From Micromussa lordhowensis (Eukaryota > Cnidaria > Anthozoa > Scleractinia > Lobophylliidae): 64,000 nt of DNA. Each line of letters begins with the position of its first letter. Within the stretch, counting starts at the first letter, position 1. Under the pieces are notes generated by a model. It saw only the letters and a program-made list of their open reading frames with translations. It did no database searches and was not told where the DNA came from. Below, one piece after another: positions 35,001 to 45,754 of this stretch. The stretch lies in assembly GCA_964020085.1 (NCBI GenBank), contig OZ026602.1, forward strand, positions 32,641,575 to 32,705,574, in the 5' to 3' direction. The position numbers and the translations under genes were made by a program.

Positions 35001-38000
35001 GCACAATGAAGTTATTAAGAACTGAACGTACAAAGGAACCGAACTGACTTGAACTGTTTACGTTTAGCTGTATAATCTTTACAGATTTTAAGAAAATTAA
35101 CACTGTTGAGAGAGACAAGGGTCTAAAGTAAAATGACTGTGAGTGTAGCTCGAGTTTAAATGTCGAGTTCTCGATATTAGCTTGGGGCGGGTTGTTCAAA
35201 GCCCGCTTAAAGAGAATTTTAACTTAGTTTGGTGTTGGTCTGCTTATATTGTCTGTCCTTCAGTTTTGAATTTGAATAATCTCATACTACACAAAACACC
35301 AGCAGTGAAAAACTTTTTTTATGCAAGAAAAATTAATACTTCGGTTAACTTTTAATCCTGGGATAGCGATAACCTCCTTTCCAAGAACTAGGCCTTGAAC
35401 AGTAGCACTCTTGTTATCCTGATTAGTACTAATTTTCATGAGGAATTCCAGGGTGCATTTAGTTTAGGTTACGCCGAAGATCTTCGGCGTGGGTTTAATA
35501 TTTTGCGGCGTATCGGCGAGATGTCGGCGTACTGAAGCTAGTAACCTCACTAACCTGGCGTAACCTCACTAACCTGGCGTAACCTCACTAACCTGGCATA
35601 ATCTCGAAAGGTTACTTGACCTGTGGCGGCTGTGGCCGGTTTATAACATAAATTTACTATCTTTTTTAGTCCATGTATCTTCGCAGAACGCCCCTTACAG
35701 CACTTATTAATTGTACCCAGCGAGCATTGGCAAGCAACCGCTCACCAAATACCTGCAAATTTGTTCGCTTTCAGAAAGAGTGGGTACGCGTTCAATTATG
35801 GGATCGTTTGGGGGTGCACCCACATTTGTTTTCGACTAGGTACCATAATTGGTTTCTCCTTTTGAAAATGGGCTATTGCTTTTCGCTGATTTCAGTGAAC
35901 GCTCACGGCTCATGCTAGCTCTTGATTAGAAAAAGCACTAGAACTTGCTGTCCCGATTGTATAGTTGTCAGGACTTATAGTTCCCAGAACAATGTACTGA
36001 CCAGTGATCACAAACTTGAACTCCCCCTACAAAAAAAATCGTATTTCTCTTACACGCCTCTCTTTCGCGGCGGGGCGGCGGCAAAAGACCTGGGGCCGGG
36101 GGCAATTATTGGCGTATGGCGTATGGGCGGACGGTATGCTACCAGCGGCGTAGGATTGTGGCCTACTTGGCCTACAGTTTCAAAGCGTTCGGCGAATCTT
36201 CGGCGTGGGGTTTATGCGGAATGCACACTGGCTGAGGATGGTTGGCTTATATTTGAAGGTAGGCGTGGTAGGAGTACCTATAACGCTAAGTGAAAGTTTA
36301 CACTTATGAAAAATTATGAACTCAATAATTAATTTTACCTTGTGTCTATAACTTGCGCTGACTCGATGATGTTACTCGAGGCAAATGCTGTGACCTCTGG
36401 AACATTCTTTGGGTGAAGAAATTAATCGGTTTTTAACTAGGATTCGTGGCTAAAAATATTCCTAAATAAACTACTTGGATCCGTAAAGTATAAGAGGAAA
36501 CAGCTTTCTTCCTTGTCATTTTAATGCAGCAGTAACCTTAACATAACAAGTTGGATTTCATAAATTCCGATGTTAATAGTCCAATCCAAACCGAAAATAA
36601 GCCGCGCAATTTTGCGATAATAAACCCGTCCGAAAAGAAAAGCAGTCACCGAAAGTCACCACAAGGCTTGTGACTGTAATGTTATGGTAACTGATCATGA
36701 TAGCAGTCAGGCTTACAGCGCTGAAATATGTTATAGACAAAACAGATGTTTTTTTCCTTTATGACCTCAGAGTCCACAAACTTTTGAAACTCTTTTCCTA
36801 CATTAATGTTTTACCGTAATTTCTAAGGTTAAAACGGCGTTACCTTTGTTTGTTTTCCGTTCAGAGCCTGTGTCTTATCTGTTACTGTGCATGTAACAGT
36901 GTCCAAAGTATCTTTTGCCAACAGTTTACTGAGCTCGTCTAGGATCAATTTAGAAGATAAACTTGATCAAGGAGTTCACTTGTTCATTTTCCAACATTAA
37001 CAGATTTAGTTTCTCATGTTGTACTATTTACCTTGAATTTTCTTGTTACCGTTCAACGTGTCAGGTAATTTAACATCTGACTGACGAGCCTCGCTGGGGT
37101 TGACTTTAGACCTGGTGTGTATAAAGAAAGAGAGAGAGAAAGAAAGAAAGAAACAAAATAATTCAATAAATGAAGAAAGGAACGTATAACCATTGTGTTT
37201 TCGAGTGTTTTCTCTTAGTGATTTCTTCAAACCTCTTCATGGAGCTTAACACGATGGTAACTTAGGCCCGGGTCAAACGCCGTACTTCACATGAGCCGAA
37301 CCCAATTCAAACAATTAGGCTCATGTGAAGTTCGGCGTTTGACCCAATTAAGTTCGACTGATTTTATTTGGAGCGGCTGAGGCGTTCTTCACGCCTGGCC
37401 AGCCGTGAATAACGCCTGAAGATCGACTTCGAGTCAAACGCCGATCTTCACATGAGCCGAACCAAACGCATAATCAAAGGTCTAATTTTGCCTTGAAAAA
37501 ACACTGGCCAAGAACATCGCTTTTTGTATTTTTTTTTGTTGTTTTTTTTGGTGTAGCAGTTCGGTTGGACTGCATTAAGTTCGACGTTTGACTCAAACAG
37601 GCGTTCTTTTAATTATTTGAGTCGACCCAAACTCTCATTAGGTTCGGCTCATGTGAAGTACGGCGTTTGACTCGGGCCTTATTCACTGATATTTAACAAT
37701 TAGAAATCCCGTGCAGAAAAAAATAATTCGTTTTTAAAAACCAGGCAGTGCTGGATGGGAAGTCGGAGTGGACTGTGGAAAGGAGAAAAGAAGAGAAACC
37801 TCATAAATATTGTAGTCGACTGTCAAAACCTAATCATTAGTAGAAAACTGGTAATAAAAAAGTACAACTCTGTGCTAGATAATAGTAGACTGGGCTTAAC
37901 TTTCAAATGAGCTAACTCGCTAAATTTAAAAAACCTTGATGATGGCGGGGTGATTTCGAAACTGAACTTACCTTTTGCAGCCTCCAACTGGTCCAAGCCT

Positions 38001-38611
38001 CTCGCTAGCAAGCTTGCTGTTTTGAGCTTTTAGTCTTTCCACCTGAGTCTAAAATTCACAGCAAAACTCAGTCTCATAGGGAACACCAAACCGGCACAAA
38101 CCACAACAATTTCCCTGCTGAAAAAAGAGTTTTTTAAAAAACAAGTGTTTGTACCTCGAGGTTTCCCTTTTCCTTCTTCAGGGCTGCAATAATTTTCCAA
38201 GCATCTGATGCTAATTTGTCCTGCAAGGAAGTTATTATATTCAAAATAAGCTTACTCACAAAGAATAAAGCAAGCCTGTGCGGAAAGTTTACAGTGAAAA
38301 TTCAAAGCTAAGCGAACCTTTTCAAGAGCCTTCAGTTGCGCTAAGAGCCGAGTTTGCTTCTCATTCAGAGCTTCTCGTTGGAACATCGCTACCAAAGAAC
38401 TGACTTGTTTCAACGCTTCCACTTGTTCTCCAGTTAAACCAGGCTCGGGTTTGTCTTTCTTCTGATTTTGCATAAACTTCTGTGGGTCTTTAAAGATGAA
38501 AAACGAGGTCGTAACTGAACGAAGTCCTAGACTAAAGTCGGTCGAAGAAAGCGTAAATTAGAACTAACCTTTCACAGTTATTGGTAACTTCTCAACTTCC
38601 TCGACTTTCAT
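14729..38611 (-). CDS. Ubiquitin-specific protease (USP, C19) with an internal RING-like zinc finger, 31 exons, about 953 residues
   Basis: Deubiquitinase. Exons, 5' to 3' on minus: 38569-38611, 38318-38487, 38155-38220, 37972-38048, 37032-37111, 36844-36884, 36339-36406, 34810-34868, 34147-34263, 33918-33964, 33476-33607, 33018-33142, 32591-32654, 31347-31440, 30604-30664, 30203-30347, 29570-29869, 29146-29187, 28065-28120, 27597-27645, 27255-27395, 24694-24831, 24176-24252, 21336-21446, 20834-20973, 20329-20408, 20099-20159, 19353-19389, 16897-17005, 16643-16712, 14729-14790. Phase is continuous throughout. N-terminus: a coiled coil (about 30-115). Catalytic domain from about 203: Cys box [19 protein letters not shown] (Cys220), HDCHEFL, finger pairs TCSNC and WYCQVC, a ubiquitin-like insert (about 395-463), a RING-like finger (535-579), a further HCSRC/GCTGC pair, then GHYTAY (His820), WYRYDDS and AYILFYRR. 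The finger and thumb order recalls USP32/USP6 and USP4/11/15, but the RING-like insert is not something I know in those. The four C-terminal exons, a polar tail, are less certain. Confidence 0.93.
17189..17822. mobile_element. TTAA-target MITE A in a train of three
   Basis: Begins GGTGATTCCCGGG and ends CTCGGGAATCACC, with TTAA on both sides (17185-17188 and 17823-17826). The interior carries GGGGGTCACCGTGCT twice (about 17285 and 17655). It has no coding sequence and lies in the USP intron between exons 19353-19389 and 16897-17005. Confidence 0.8.
17827..18151. mobile_element. TTAA-target MITE B in a train of three
   Basis: Begins GGTCACACAGCGGTCAAACG and ends CGTTTGACCGCTGTGTGCC, near-perfect inverted repeats. 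It shares its left TTAA with element A and its right TTAA (18152-18155) with element C. Confidence 0.85.
18156..18987. mobile_element. TTAA-target MITE C in a train of three
   Basis: Begins GGTGTCTCCATAGGG and ends CCCTATTGAGCCACC, imperfect inverted repeats, followed by TTAA (18988-18991). No transposase is encoded; the short open frames inside have no recognisable domains. Confidence 0.75.
22012..23001 (+). pseudogene. Broken integrase-core transposase
   Basis: Three fragments in successive frames make up a retroviral-integrase-fold (rve/DDE) transposase. The first has a helix-turn-helix-like basic stretch and ends with a stop just after NYLWHIV, where such proteins normally continue into the catalytic Asp strand. 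The second holds HGAIDGFSR and a second Asp in [13 protein letters not shown]. The third lacks a clear catalytic Glu region because of a lesion between 22488 and 22582. The copy is dead. Confidence 0.75.
23373..23523. mobile_element. MITE nested in the integrase-type transposon
   Basis: Begins TATTGACCAAG and ends CTTGGTCAATA. Inside, CAAGATGGCTGGATATTGGC pairs with GCCAATATCCATCCATCTTG. It lies entirely inside the 21492-23830 element, so it inserted later. Confidence 0.8.
23529..23684. mobile_element. Second nested MITE, TTATATGGC ends
   Basis: TTTATTATATGGC on the left pairs with GCCATATAATAA on the right, and CAGTTGTCTTGCGGGAC starts a further inner block. The two nested elements are only a few bases apart. 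Confidence 0.7.
24541..24650. mobile_element. Palindromic MITE, copy 2 (right-truncated)
   Basis: Contains GCGTCTGTCCTGTTATTGA and CACTTTGACAATGTTATGAC, as in the element at 8853-8998, but the outer right arm is missing. It sits in the 441-base USP intron between 24252 and 24694. Confidence 0.7.
24890..25385 (+). repeat. Minisatellite, unit about 19-20 bp, left arm
   Basis: Roughly 26 units of CTCACGGCAAAAAGAAAAA with small variants (CACGGCGAAAAGG, AAATAGAAAAACC, AAAAGTAAAAGT). It reads open in more than one frame as Lys/Arg-rich repeats because the unit lacks stops; this is not evidence of a protein. Confidence 0.9.
26210..26324 (-). CDS. Captured first exon: zinc-ribbon start, right arm copy
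   Basis: On minus the right arm reads ATG TTT TGC TGT and so on, giving [20 protein letters not shown] followed by G-K, then a GTGAGC donor. C-x2-C-G and C-x2-C-G are two halves of a zinc ribbon. The left-arm copy (plus, about 25531-25594) carries Ser in place of the second Cys (CCNSG), so only the right-arm copy keeps all four ligands. The upstream sequence is shared between arms and probably contains the source gene's 5' region. No further exon is visible, so this is a captured fragment, not a complete gene. Confidence 0.55.
26460..26876 (-). repeat. Minisatellite, unit about 19-20 bp, right arm
   Basis: About 22 units of TTTTTCTTTTTGCCGTGAG, the inverse of the left-arm unit. The order of unit variants is not a perfect mirror of the left arm, so the arms have diverged or changed copy number after the palindrome formed. 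Confidence 0.9.
28140..28380. other. AT-rich block, possible LINE 3' tail
   Basis: Read on minus this stretch resembles a retrotransposon 3' end, with an A-rich low-complexity terminus (AATAAAATAAAAAAAATAATA at its end). No coding remnant was recognised, so the assignment is weak. Confidence 0.3.
29146..29869 (-). other. Exons encoding the RING-like insert of the USP
   Basis: Exons 29570-29869, 29146-29187 and the start of 28065-28120 together encode residues about 464-579. The zinc-finger part reads C-C-I-C, then H-D-K-C-x4-C-R-Q-C, then S-C-P-R-C. The ligand series is C-x2-C-x11-H-x2-C-x4-C-x2-C-x14-C-x2-C, eight potential ligands. The classic RING order C3HC4 is altered: the residue where RING usually has His after C-G is Arg (KCGRLFC), and a His stands three residues before that Cys instead. 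The last CxxC is completed across the intron, which independently fixes the reading frame of exon 28065-28120. Confidence 0.85.
31497..32319 (-). repeat. Three 271-bp tandem units, Penelope-like element tail
   Basis: The unit starting AAAGGGGGCAAGTTTCTAAAG at 31497 recurs at 31768 and 32039, and a partial unit starts at 32310; the period is exactly 271 and the copies look identical. On minus each unit carries an open frame (82 codons) containing [15 protein letters not shown] and PPTQHHS, a sequence I associate with tails of Penelope-like retroelements in cnidarians. A diverged fragment of the same unit lies at about 62280-62420. The array is in the USP intron between exons 32591-32654 and 31347-31440. 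Confidence 0.8.
31605..31652 (-). ncRNA. Hammerhead-like ribozyme motif (repeated at 31876-31923 and 32147-32194)
   Basis: On minus the segment is enclosed by GATTC and GAATC. Between them it reads CTCCGACGA, AGGGCTAACGCTC, GAAACGTC. This matches a type I hammerhead: core C-U-G-A-N-G-A (here CCGACGA, one difference at the U4 position), stem II GGGC-TAAC-GCTC with one extra A, GAA, a loopless stem III ACGT and the cleavage site after GTC. Penelope-like elements are known to carry such minimal hammerheads, which act as dimers. The deviating U4 and the bulged A make activity uncertain. Confidence 0.45.
34869..36338. other. USP intron with GC-rich and tandem repeat DNA
   Basis: Near 35180-35370 lies a fragment of the GGGCCGGGTT MITE family. 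At about 35540-35605 the 19-mer TAACCTCACTAACCTGGCG is repeated three to four times. From about 35455 to 36290 a GC-richer block carries ATCTTCGGCGTGGG-like words at both ends (35478 and 36195) and a minus/plus mix of short open frames without domains. I see no exon in it. Confidence 0.5.
37265..37678. mobile_element. MITE with about 38-bp inverted repeats and TTA duplication
   Basis: Begins GGCCCGGGTCAAACGCCGTA and ends with its inverse (TACGGCGTTTGACTCGGGCC, one mismatch). TTA flanks both ends (37262-37264 and 37679-37681), as in PIF/Harbinger. Additional inner copies of CACATGAGCCGAAC occur at about 37300 and 37455. It lies in a USP intron. Confidence 0.85.
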
Positions 38612-38699
38612 TTCTTCTCAATAAGAAAACCAAAGGTTTCTTTTTAGCAGAATTCAAACAAACGTTTTGTGGTTGTGGCGAAGTTCATTGACGCGACCA

Positions 38700-38745
38700 A
38701 CGGCTTTGTGACGTCACATTTTTCCCGCGCGCGCCAAACTCCAAA
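38700..38745 (-). promoter_or_regulatory. Probable USP core promoter with CRE and E2F-like sites
   Basis: About 100 bases upstream of the USP start codon lies TGACGTCA at 38709-38716, a perfect palindromic CRE (CREB/ATF). At 38721-38738 follow TTTCCCGC and GCGCCAAA, overlapping E2F-type half sites in a short CG-rich island within AT-rich DNA. No TATA box is seen. The association with the gene rests on position only. Confidence 0.5.
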
Positions 38746-41700
38746 TTCGTTCCCAGAGCGAGGTTGCTGCCGGAAATGGAAAATCCTTTACGTATGAAAA
38801 GGGTTTTTTTTAGCAGCCACGCAACTCAGAAACAAAATTAAGAAAATGGGGAAGCGCTAATTATTCGTAAATCATTAAATATGTCTTCAGAAGTGCGGAT
38901 ACAATATTTAAAATCGGTATCCAGAATTATTATTTTCTGGTGTATCAAAGGGCAAATTGATTTATAAACAGTGTTTGTTAAATTGATAGATGAAATGATA
39001 TTTAACGTTATGGGTGTCACTTTTCCTCAAATGCATACATTTTTCTAAGATGGACAATTGCAACTCTCAGTAGTTCGTACTCACCGAGGTTCTGAATGAG
39101 CCAATAAGAATCGAGCAGATCAACAGTGGCGGATCCTGGTCGGACAAGTCACATTGTTAGTGAGAATCAAAGAAGGATAGTTTTAATAAACATGTGAAAA
39201 CTCAGAATGTTTTAAAATACTTATAAGAACTGTGACGCTTGAAAACCGCAGAACACCGTGCAAATACATTCATCGAAAGGAATAGGTGTCAGTAAAATGT
39301 TGATGTCAGTTGTCAAAAATGTTTACATTGAGTTTTATTTCTGCAAGATTATCTCATCTAAATATAGAACTGCTGTTTCGGTGCAAACTTGGCTTTCCAG
39401 TAACTAAATACTATGGGAATTTTCCGTCAAATGCAGAAAGTTTAGGGCAGGAGCTAACGAAAGCCTGAAAGAACTGTTGAAAGAAAGAACTCGGCCAAGC
39501 GCGGTATGGCTGAACTGTTTGGCGGGAAACAAGGTCACTGAAGCGGTGAACAGGTGGTAAGGTAAGGTTTCAAGGTTGAGATTCCTTTAATTTAATATGA
39601 AGGTCTATGAACAGATAGAGTTCACCTTCATTTATTTCTGATTCCGGACTCAAATCAGTATGTGTATTGTCGAGTCGAGGCATGATTCGTTTGTTAAATA
39701 CTCGGTCATGTTAATCGTACAAACTGCGTGCCTCGGGCATTTTAACGACATTTTTCAATATTGTAGTTTCTCCAGAGCTTTGTTTACGTTTATTTATAAT
39801 ACATATCATAATAAAGATAGAATAGTACACAAGTTAACTGGCATGATATACTCAGTTGGAAAATTATTACTTTAATGGCCGATCAGCAGGAGTTTTGCCT
39901 TGTACTTAATTCTGTGAAAACCATTATTCACCTCGAACAAACAAAGCGATAATGTCAGAATCTTTGAGAAGTGTTGAATCTTCTTTTACTTTGAACAGAT
40001 AAAAATTCGGAATAACCAGACGAAGCGGGCTAAGGGAAATACGGTTAACTAATGTTAGAGTGCATACATCTAGAAGAGTCTCTCTAAGCGTGGCCAGACT
40101 TTCCTTCTTAAACGATATGTCAGTAAATTGTCTTTACAAGGATGAAGACTTATGAATGGTTGTTTGACAAATTACCAACAATAGACTCCCGAGGTATCTC
40201 AGTATAAAAACAAATACTAAGTAAAGTTCACACAGGAAAATCTTGTGCTCTCACGAGTGCACTGATCTAACACAGTATTAGACCTTCCGGGCGTTTCCAA
40301 CGCAGCAGAGTTTAGTAGTTGCTTACATGAAGGAGTACCCGAGTAAGGAACCCCGTAACAAAATATCAACACCACTGGGTAATATTCACCACAAATACTC
40401 TATCAACAGAAAAGAGTTTTATTTGTGTTTTTTTGTTACCTGGGGAAATAGGTGTTTCAAATACATAAAAACAGCTTAGTAATTCTAAAGTCACCTTTTA
40501 GCTTAGAAATTACACTCCCTTATAAGCGCGGTTACCTTCTTGTTTTCAAATGTGTACCTTGTAATGATACTTTGAAAATCTAGCAGCGAAGATAGAAACA
40601 AATGTCCTATCAGTAATATGGGTGGTTTTGGACAAAATTATATAATTATAAAGTTTGATTTTCTCCTGCACTAAACTGTCACATGTAAATCCCAGTTCTG
40701 TAACCCAAGCTTGCGCTTTATTTTACATCAGTTCAGTCGAGGATTACTATAAAGCTGTCTGTTTGGACAGCTGGTTCACTTGTGTTTCTTTTTTTTTCAA
40801 ATGTTGTTACAAGTCGCTATTATCAGCACTGGAAAAAGAGAGATAAAAAGCATCATTAGAATCTCTAACTGACTGGAACAACAAAACAAATGAATGATTG
40901 AATTTAAACCTCTTTTAGCATCTTGCTGCAGCAATGATCTTGGCCAGAGGTTCTTCATTGGTAAAGTGTTGCATGCTGAGTTAAAGTGAAGCACTTGTTG
41001 TGGGAGGGGAGAGTAGGGGAGGGGAGGGGAGGGTAGCAATGGTGTAAACAGGACTGTAGCATGTGTTAACATATAATCTTAAAATCAAGCTACCTGTTAA
41101 CTTGAGGCAAGCCTACGCTGGAGAAAGATAACTCAACAAGCTCTCGAAGGAGCCTTTGAAGAGAAACCAAATATTTTATAATAAATGGTAAGTACCAAGG
41201 TTATCCACGTTGCTGATGGTCAAGTGAATTTGAATAGCCTTCACACGGTTCATTGAACCTTGAACAAGGCGGTTTATATAGGTGAGTGAATCAGCAGGTA
41301 CGGGTGACTATATTCGTATTTCTGTCTATTCGGTGACTTACCGATAATCCTATGATTAACAAACTGACTTCTGTCAGTAGTCCTAGCCCATTAAAGAACC
41401 GTTAAAATTCCGACCTTAGCTTCCAACACAATTCGTTAAAGTTTCAGAACTGTCAAATTTCGGTCCTTGTGTTAGCACCTGCTATGCCGGTCACCGACAT
41501 TGTTTATTGTGTCTGTTTTACTGATTCACTATAACAGCAACGGAGTATTGTCAACTGTTTCATTGTTCTCTCTGGAACACCCATTAAACGTCACGTCATT
41601 GATGCTTTTGACGTTAACTTAGAGACAAAGTTTCTCACTCGGCTTCCGCCATGACTCCGTCGAATTAACGGCGGGTCACCTAAGTGTATGAAATACGAAC

Positions 41701-44700
41701 AGCCACCGACATAGCTAGGCAGGAACCTGTTCAGTCCAGTGAGAACTCTACCGTGTCTACAATTAAGTATAACATGCACAGTTCTTGAAAGTCATTGTAG
41801 GCGGTTTTAATCAGCGTAGCAGCAGAAAGCCATTCAATTCTTTCTGGGGTTTCTGATAGCACTTCGACACGAAAGTAAATAAGTAGTAGTATCAGGCGCG
41901 GATCCATACCGGTTTCCACCGTTTTACGGAAATCAGTCAGATTTTTCATAATTACTCAACAACCCAGGAAAAAGGACTTTCAGAACATTTCCTAAGGGAG
42001 CATGGCCCTTGACCCATCTAGAAAGTACTCGTTGTTTCACAAATCCATCACCATTCACCCTAGATCCGCGCCTGAGTATAGCTGGGAAAATTTCCAAAAC
42101 TGTGTGTTTTTACAGATAGGGTTTCATATGAATCAACTGATTATTCATTCAACCAGTCGGTCTGTGAGTCTGTCTGTGTCTGTCAATCAATCAAATGATT
42201 TCTCTATGTCTTTGATATGCCCAGGAATGGATTCCTTCTTCAACCTTGTAGACCATAGTTTCTCTCGCTAAGTACAATTTTGCGGGGATCGCGGGCGCAA
42301 AAAGGGCCGGGACATTATTTACTATAGCTCGCAGCAGCGCAGAACCTCTTCATCTCGTGCTCTGCGCTTATTGAAAATCCCGTCACTGCCTTATAAACTA
42401 AGTGGGGTCAAGTGAATATCAAGGCTTACCTCGATCTTTTTGTTGGTGGGGTATAGGGCAAAAAAGACCTCCTACTCAGCTCAGACCGCAGGGCATAAAG
42501 CCTCTTTACGATTTGAACACGAGTCCTAACTAGCTACTTTGCAGCTCCACGTATTTGAGAATCGAACGCTCAGCAAAGATTGGCGTAAGAGTAATCATTG
42601 AAAAGCCTTAAGTTTAGGAATTCTGAAACATGCATCCTGTTGAACTAGCGTCAATTTTCAACGTGTTCTGAATGTTCAGTTTCGGAGCCATGCGCTCAGT
42701 TCTTTCACGATCTTCTGTCGGTTTGCAGCTGATAAACAACTACTCCGCAAGCAGTACAAGCTTTCTCAGGCAGGTTATCTAACGATTAAAAAGAATGAAA
42801 AGTCCAGGAGAGCAAACGAAAGAAATTATAACTCTGCTGGATCATTGGCGAATTAATGGCGTTTAGTGGTCAGATGTCACGAAGCCCCGGGGCCCGGGGG
42901 AACCCCGCGGAGTGAAAAAATAGCAAGAGATACCCCCCAGGAGATTTTCCCCGCAGATACCCTGCGTACAGCCGAGCAGATCAACATTTAAATTTCTAGT
43001 CGAGCTCTGATACAGCGATAAAGGTGATCAAGTAATGATGTCGATAGAGTGGCACTGAAATGTAAAAAGAATGCGTTCTTTCATCATCTTTATAACGGGT
43101 CTGTAGTCTGTTACCGTGGCAGACAAAGGTTCGATTATATTTCTTCAAGTCAGGCTGACCAGAGTCGGACAGATGCAACCGAGAGATGATTTGTTTAACT
43201 TATCGGCCTCTCTCATTGGGAGTAAGAAAATGAAATCCCTCAAACAATGAAGGTTTGTAAATAACTACCTTGTCCTCATTGTTCTTGGTGAGTTGAAGAG
43301 CAGATTTGGCGGTTTTGTGGTTTGAGAGTTACCGGAAGTGATCTAACAAAGAAACGACAAAGATCAAATCACCAACGGCTGTTGTGGAGTCACTTGCGAA
43401 GGAGACCTTTCTTTCCAGTTATGATGTGCGAGCAGTGAGCAAGCGCCTTTTTGCTGTAGTGCAAATAGCAATTTGGTCGTTCGGTGGACAAAGTTTGCAG
43501 GGAGAAATTTGAACAGCATTCGAAACAAACAAACAACAAGAAATACTGGCGGCTTCTGAGACAAGGTGAGTTAGGGATCACTGCAGATTCTGAATGAAGA
43601 ACTGTTTAGGGGATGGTCACGCTTACTCCATAAAAACTCGCTGCCCTCAAGATAAAGAATTGCGGCCGGTGCTAAGTGGGCCAACTGTCTTAGTTTTACT
43701 CAAATGTGGTTCGCATGATTATTCACAATACGCGCAAAATGAAATACACGGCATTTGGGATTTACTTGGGTAATATAATCCACAGAAACCACTGTGAAGT
43801 GAACACATGGTTTCTTGAAAATCTCCAACGTTCGATGGCAAACTGTTTAGATGTAACCGGGTTTGTGTTACTGTTTCTTTGTGAGTGTCAGTGCAGTTTA
43901 AAAGTACTGAGGTATAGAGTGGGCTCCCATGCAGAGTGTCTAGTAGTCTTTCGCATGTTGCTGGTCGCTGATATCCGGACGCCTGGAAGAAGCTCGTGTA
44001 TTATTGATAGAATGCCGCAATATCTCGATGTCTACATAAGATAGCTTGCGAATAGGCTCCCGGCGAGCGAGAACCAAGTTATTACAAGTTATTACGCCCC
44101 TCCCTCATCACTTTCCCTCTCCGAATTCTTCAGGCTAGGTTCGCTCACCATTTTTTTTTATCCATCCTCACCGGGACTCTGCCCGCAGGCTGACATAAGA
44201 TTGCGCGCACACCGTTCCGACAAATGTATACTTGGTGGTCACATCATCGCATTGCAAATGTCATCCACTCGCACCGGCTATTTCTTGTTATTTTAGTTTC
44301 CAGTGTCGAATATTGAAACTATTTTAAATATAATCAGTAAGAAAAGACCTGAAAGAAAAGTACAGTTTAAACTTGTAACTTTCCGACTACGGAAACCAAT
44401 TAAGTAATAATTCAGTGTTAGCGAGAGTTGCCTAGACGTGAAACACAGAATCTATGTGTGCAGCGATTGAAGTCTAAATTAATATCTGTCATTACTGTAA
44501 TCAATGTACAATCTCTTTTTACGAACAGCATACGTTGCAGAACGACAAGACAGTAATTTTACATTTTTTCAACAGCCACGCATTCCGCTGATGTTTTTCA
44601 ATCATCGGACTGACAAATTTTGTGGCAAAAAATGCAAAGTATTTCGGCAAGGTGACGACTTACTGAAATAAGGAAATCCGGTAAAGTCATTTGTTAGTAT

Positions 44701-45618
44701 AACGTGGCTTAGGAGTTCTTAGAAAATAATTCCACAGATTATGATAAAGCTTAATAACTATTTGAGATGCTTAGTTTTCGTCTCGCCTCTCTGTAAAAAA
44801 ATTGCCTCAAATGTTTTTCTTGCAATCATTGGAAAGACTTGAAAGACCCGCTAAAGAACCTACCGGCTTAGGTTTGCGGTAAGGTAGTGGTGTCAATTTC
44901 TCAAGTGATCAGAGACTCTTAAGTCTTATTGGCACCAGAAGTACACCTCTGCTGGCACAATATTTTAATTCTCTCCCTGCCAATCAGCCACAGAAGGGCG
45001 ACCAATTAATTATAAGCTCTCACTGTGAAAAGGAAAACCCAGAAACGGTTTGGTCAAAAGAGAAGAATTGTTTGATGTAAATGCCCATGAAGTGAACATT
45101 TGAGGTGAGGTAGGAACATTTCCAGGCCCGCAATACGAGTTTCGAGTTTGTCTAAACCTTAGCCTCAGACGCGCCAAGACATTCTGTTGTTTACGCATTT
45201 GATTTGTATAAGTTCTTAGTTTGCCTTTAATCCCAGCAGGACTGTGTTCATCTTCAGTCGGCCTTCCTCCCTGCCGACCAAGAAAACACTGACCGTGATC
45301 GTAAACTAGCTAACCAAATAATCAATCGATTCCCGGCTCTTAACAACCTTAAGAGGTGGCGGGTTATCTACGTGCGCGCGTTCCTTTTATACTTGATGGC
45401 TCTTCATTAACCTTAGTGTTTAGTGCAATATAGAAAATGTATATAGGCAGCAATAGTTTCAACATCGTATTCCTGATTATCAATAAAGGGAGATCATCGT
45501 ATCTGTGCCACAGACAACCTTGCTATTAACAAAGTCTCTCTCAACCACAGAGCTTTGTGTGCGTCCGTTTTTGTCGTCACCACGAATTTGGAATCAAAAT
45601 TTCGCTCAACATGAAATA
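38746..45618. other. About 7 kb without a recognised gene
   Basis: I found no exon with a recognisable domain on either strand. There is a G-rich block at about 40995-41035, and a minus-strand open frame at 41731-41949 (starting MKNLTDFRKTVETGMDP) that looks like part of a dispersed repeat rather than a gene. A GC-rich patch at about 42880-42970 has many short inverted CCCCGGGG words. An unrecognised lineage-specific gene cannot be excluded. Confidence 0.4.
40995..41036 (+). other. Potential G-quadruplex tract
   Basis: Four or more runs of GGGG with one- to six-base loops (GGGGAGAGTAGGGGAGGGGA followed by GGGGAGGG) meet the usual sequence rule for an intramolecular G-quadruplex. No gene start is nearby. 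Confidence 0.5.
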
Positions 45619-45754
45619 TAGAGCGGTTGTCGGGTGTCGCAAAACCAAAACCAATTACGGTACTTACCAATTAGGACTACTCAGCCAATCTCAAACCGTA
45701 CTAACCCTAAGTAATTAACAGATTGATTTCGACATTCGATTGAAAACCACTCTA
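45619..45754. mobile_element. MITE with TAGAGCGGTT ends, copy 2
   Basis: Left end TAGAGCGGTTGTCGGGTGTCG, right end CGATTGAAAACCACTCTA; the middle shares GGACTACTCAGCCAATCTC (inverse) with the copy at 12913-13064. It lies about 370 bases upstream of the carboxypeptidase start codon. Confidence 0.7.

Noticed and set aside
42870..42970. GC-rich patch with CCCGGGG words, possible CpG island
   Set aside because: Too short and no exon or start nearby; composition alone is weak evidence.
43706..44044. Open frame of 112 codons on plus
   Set aside because: No recognisable domain, no splice context, and composition like the surrounding intergenic DNA.
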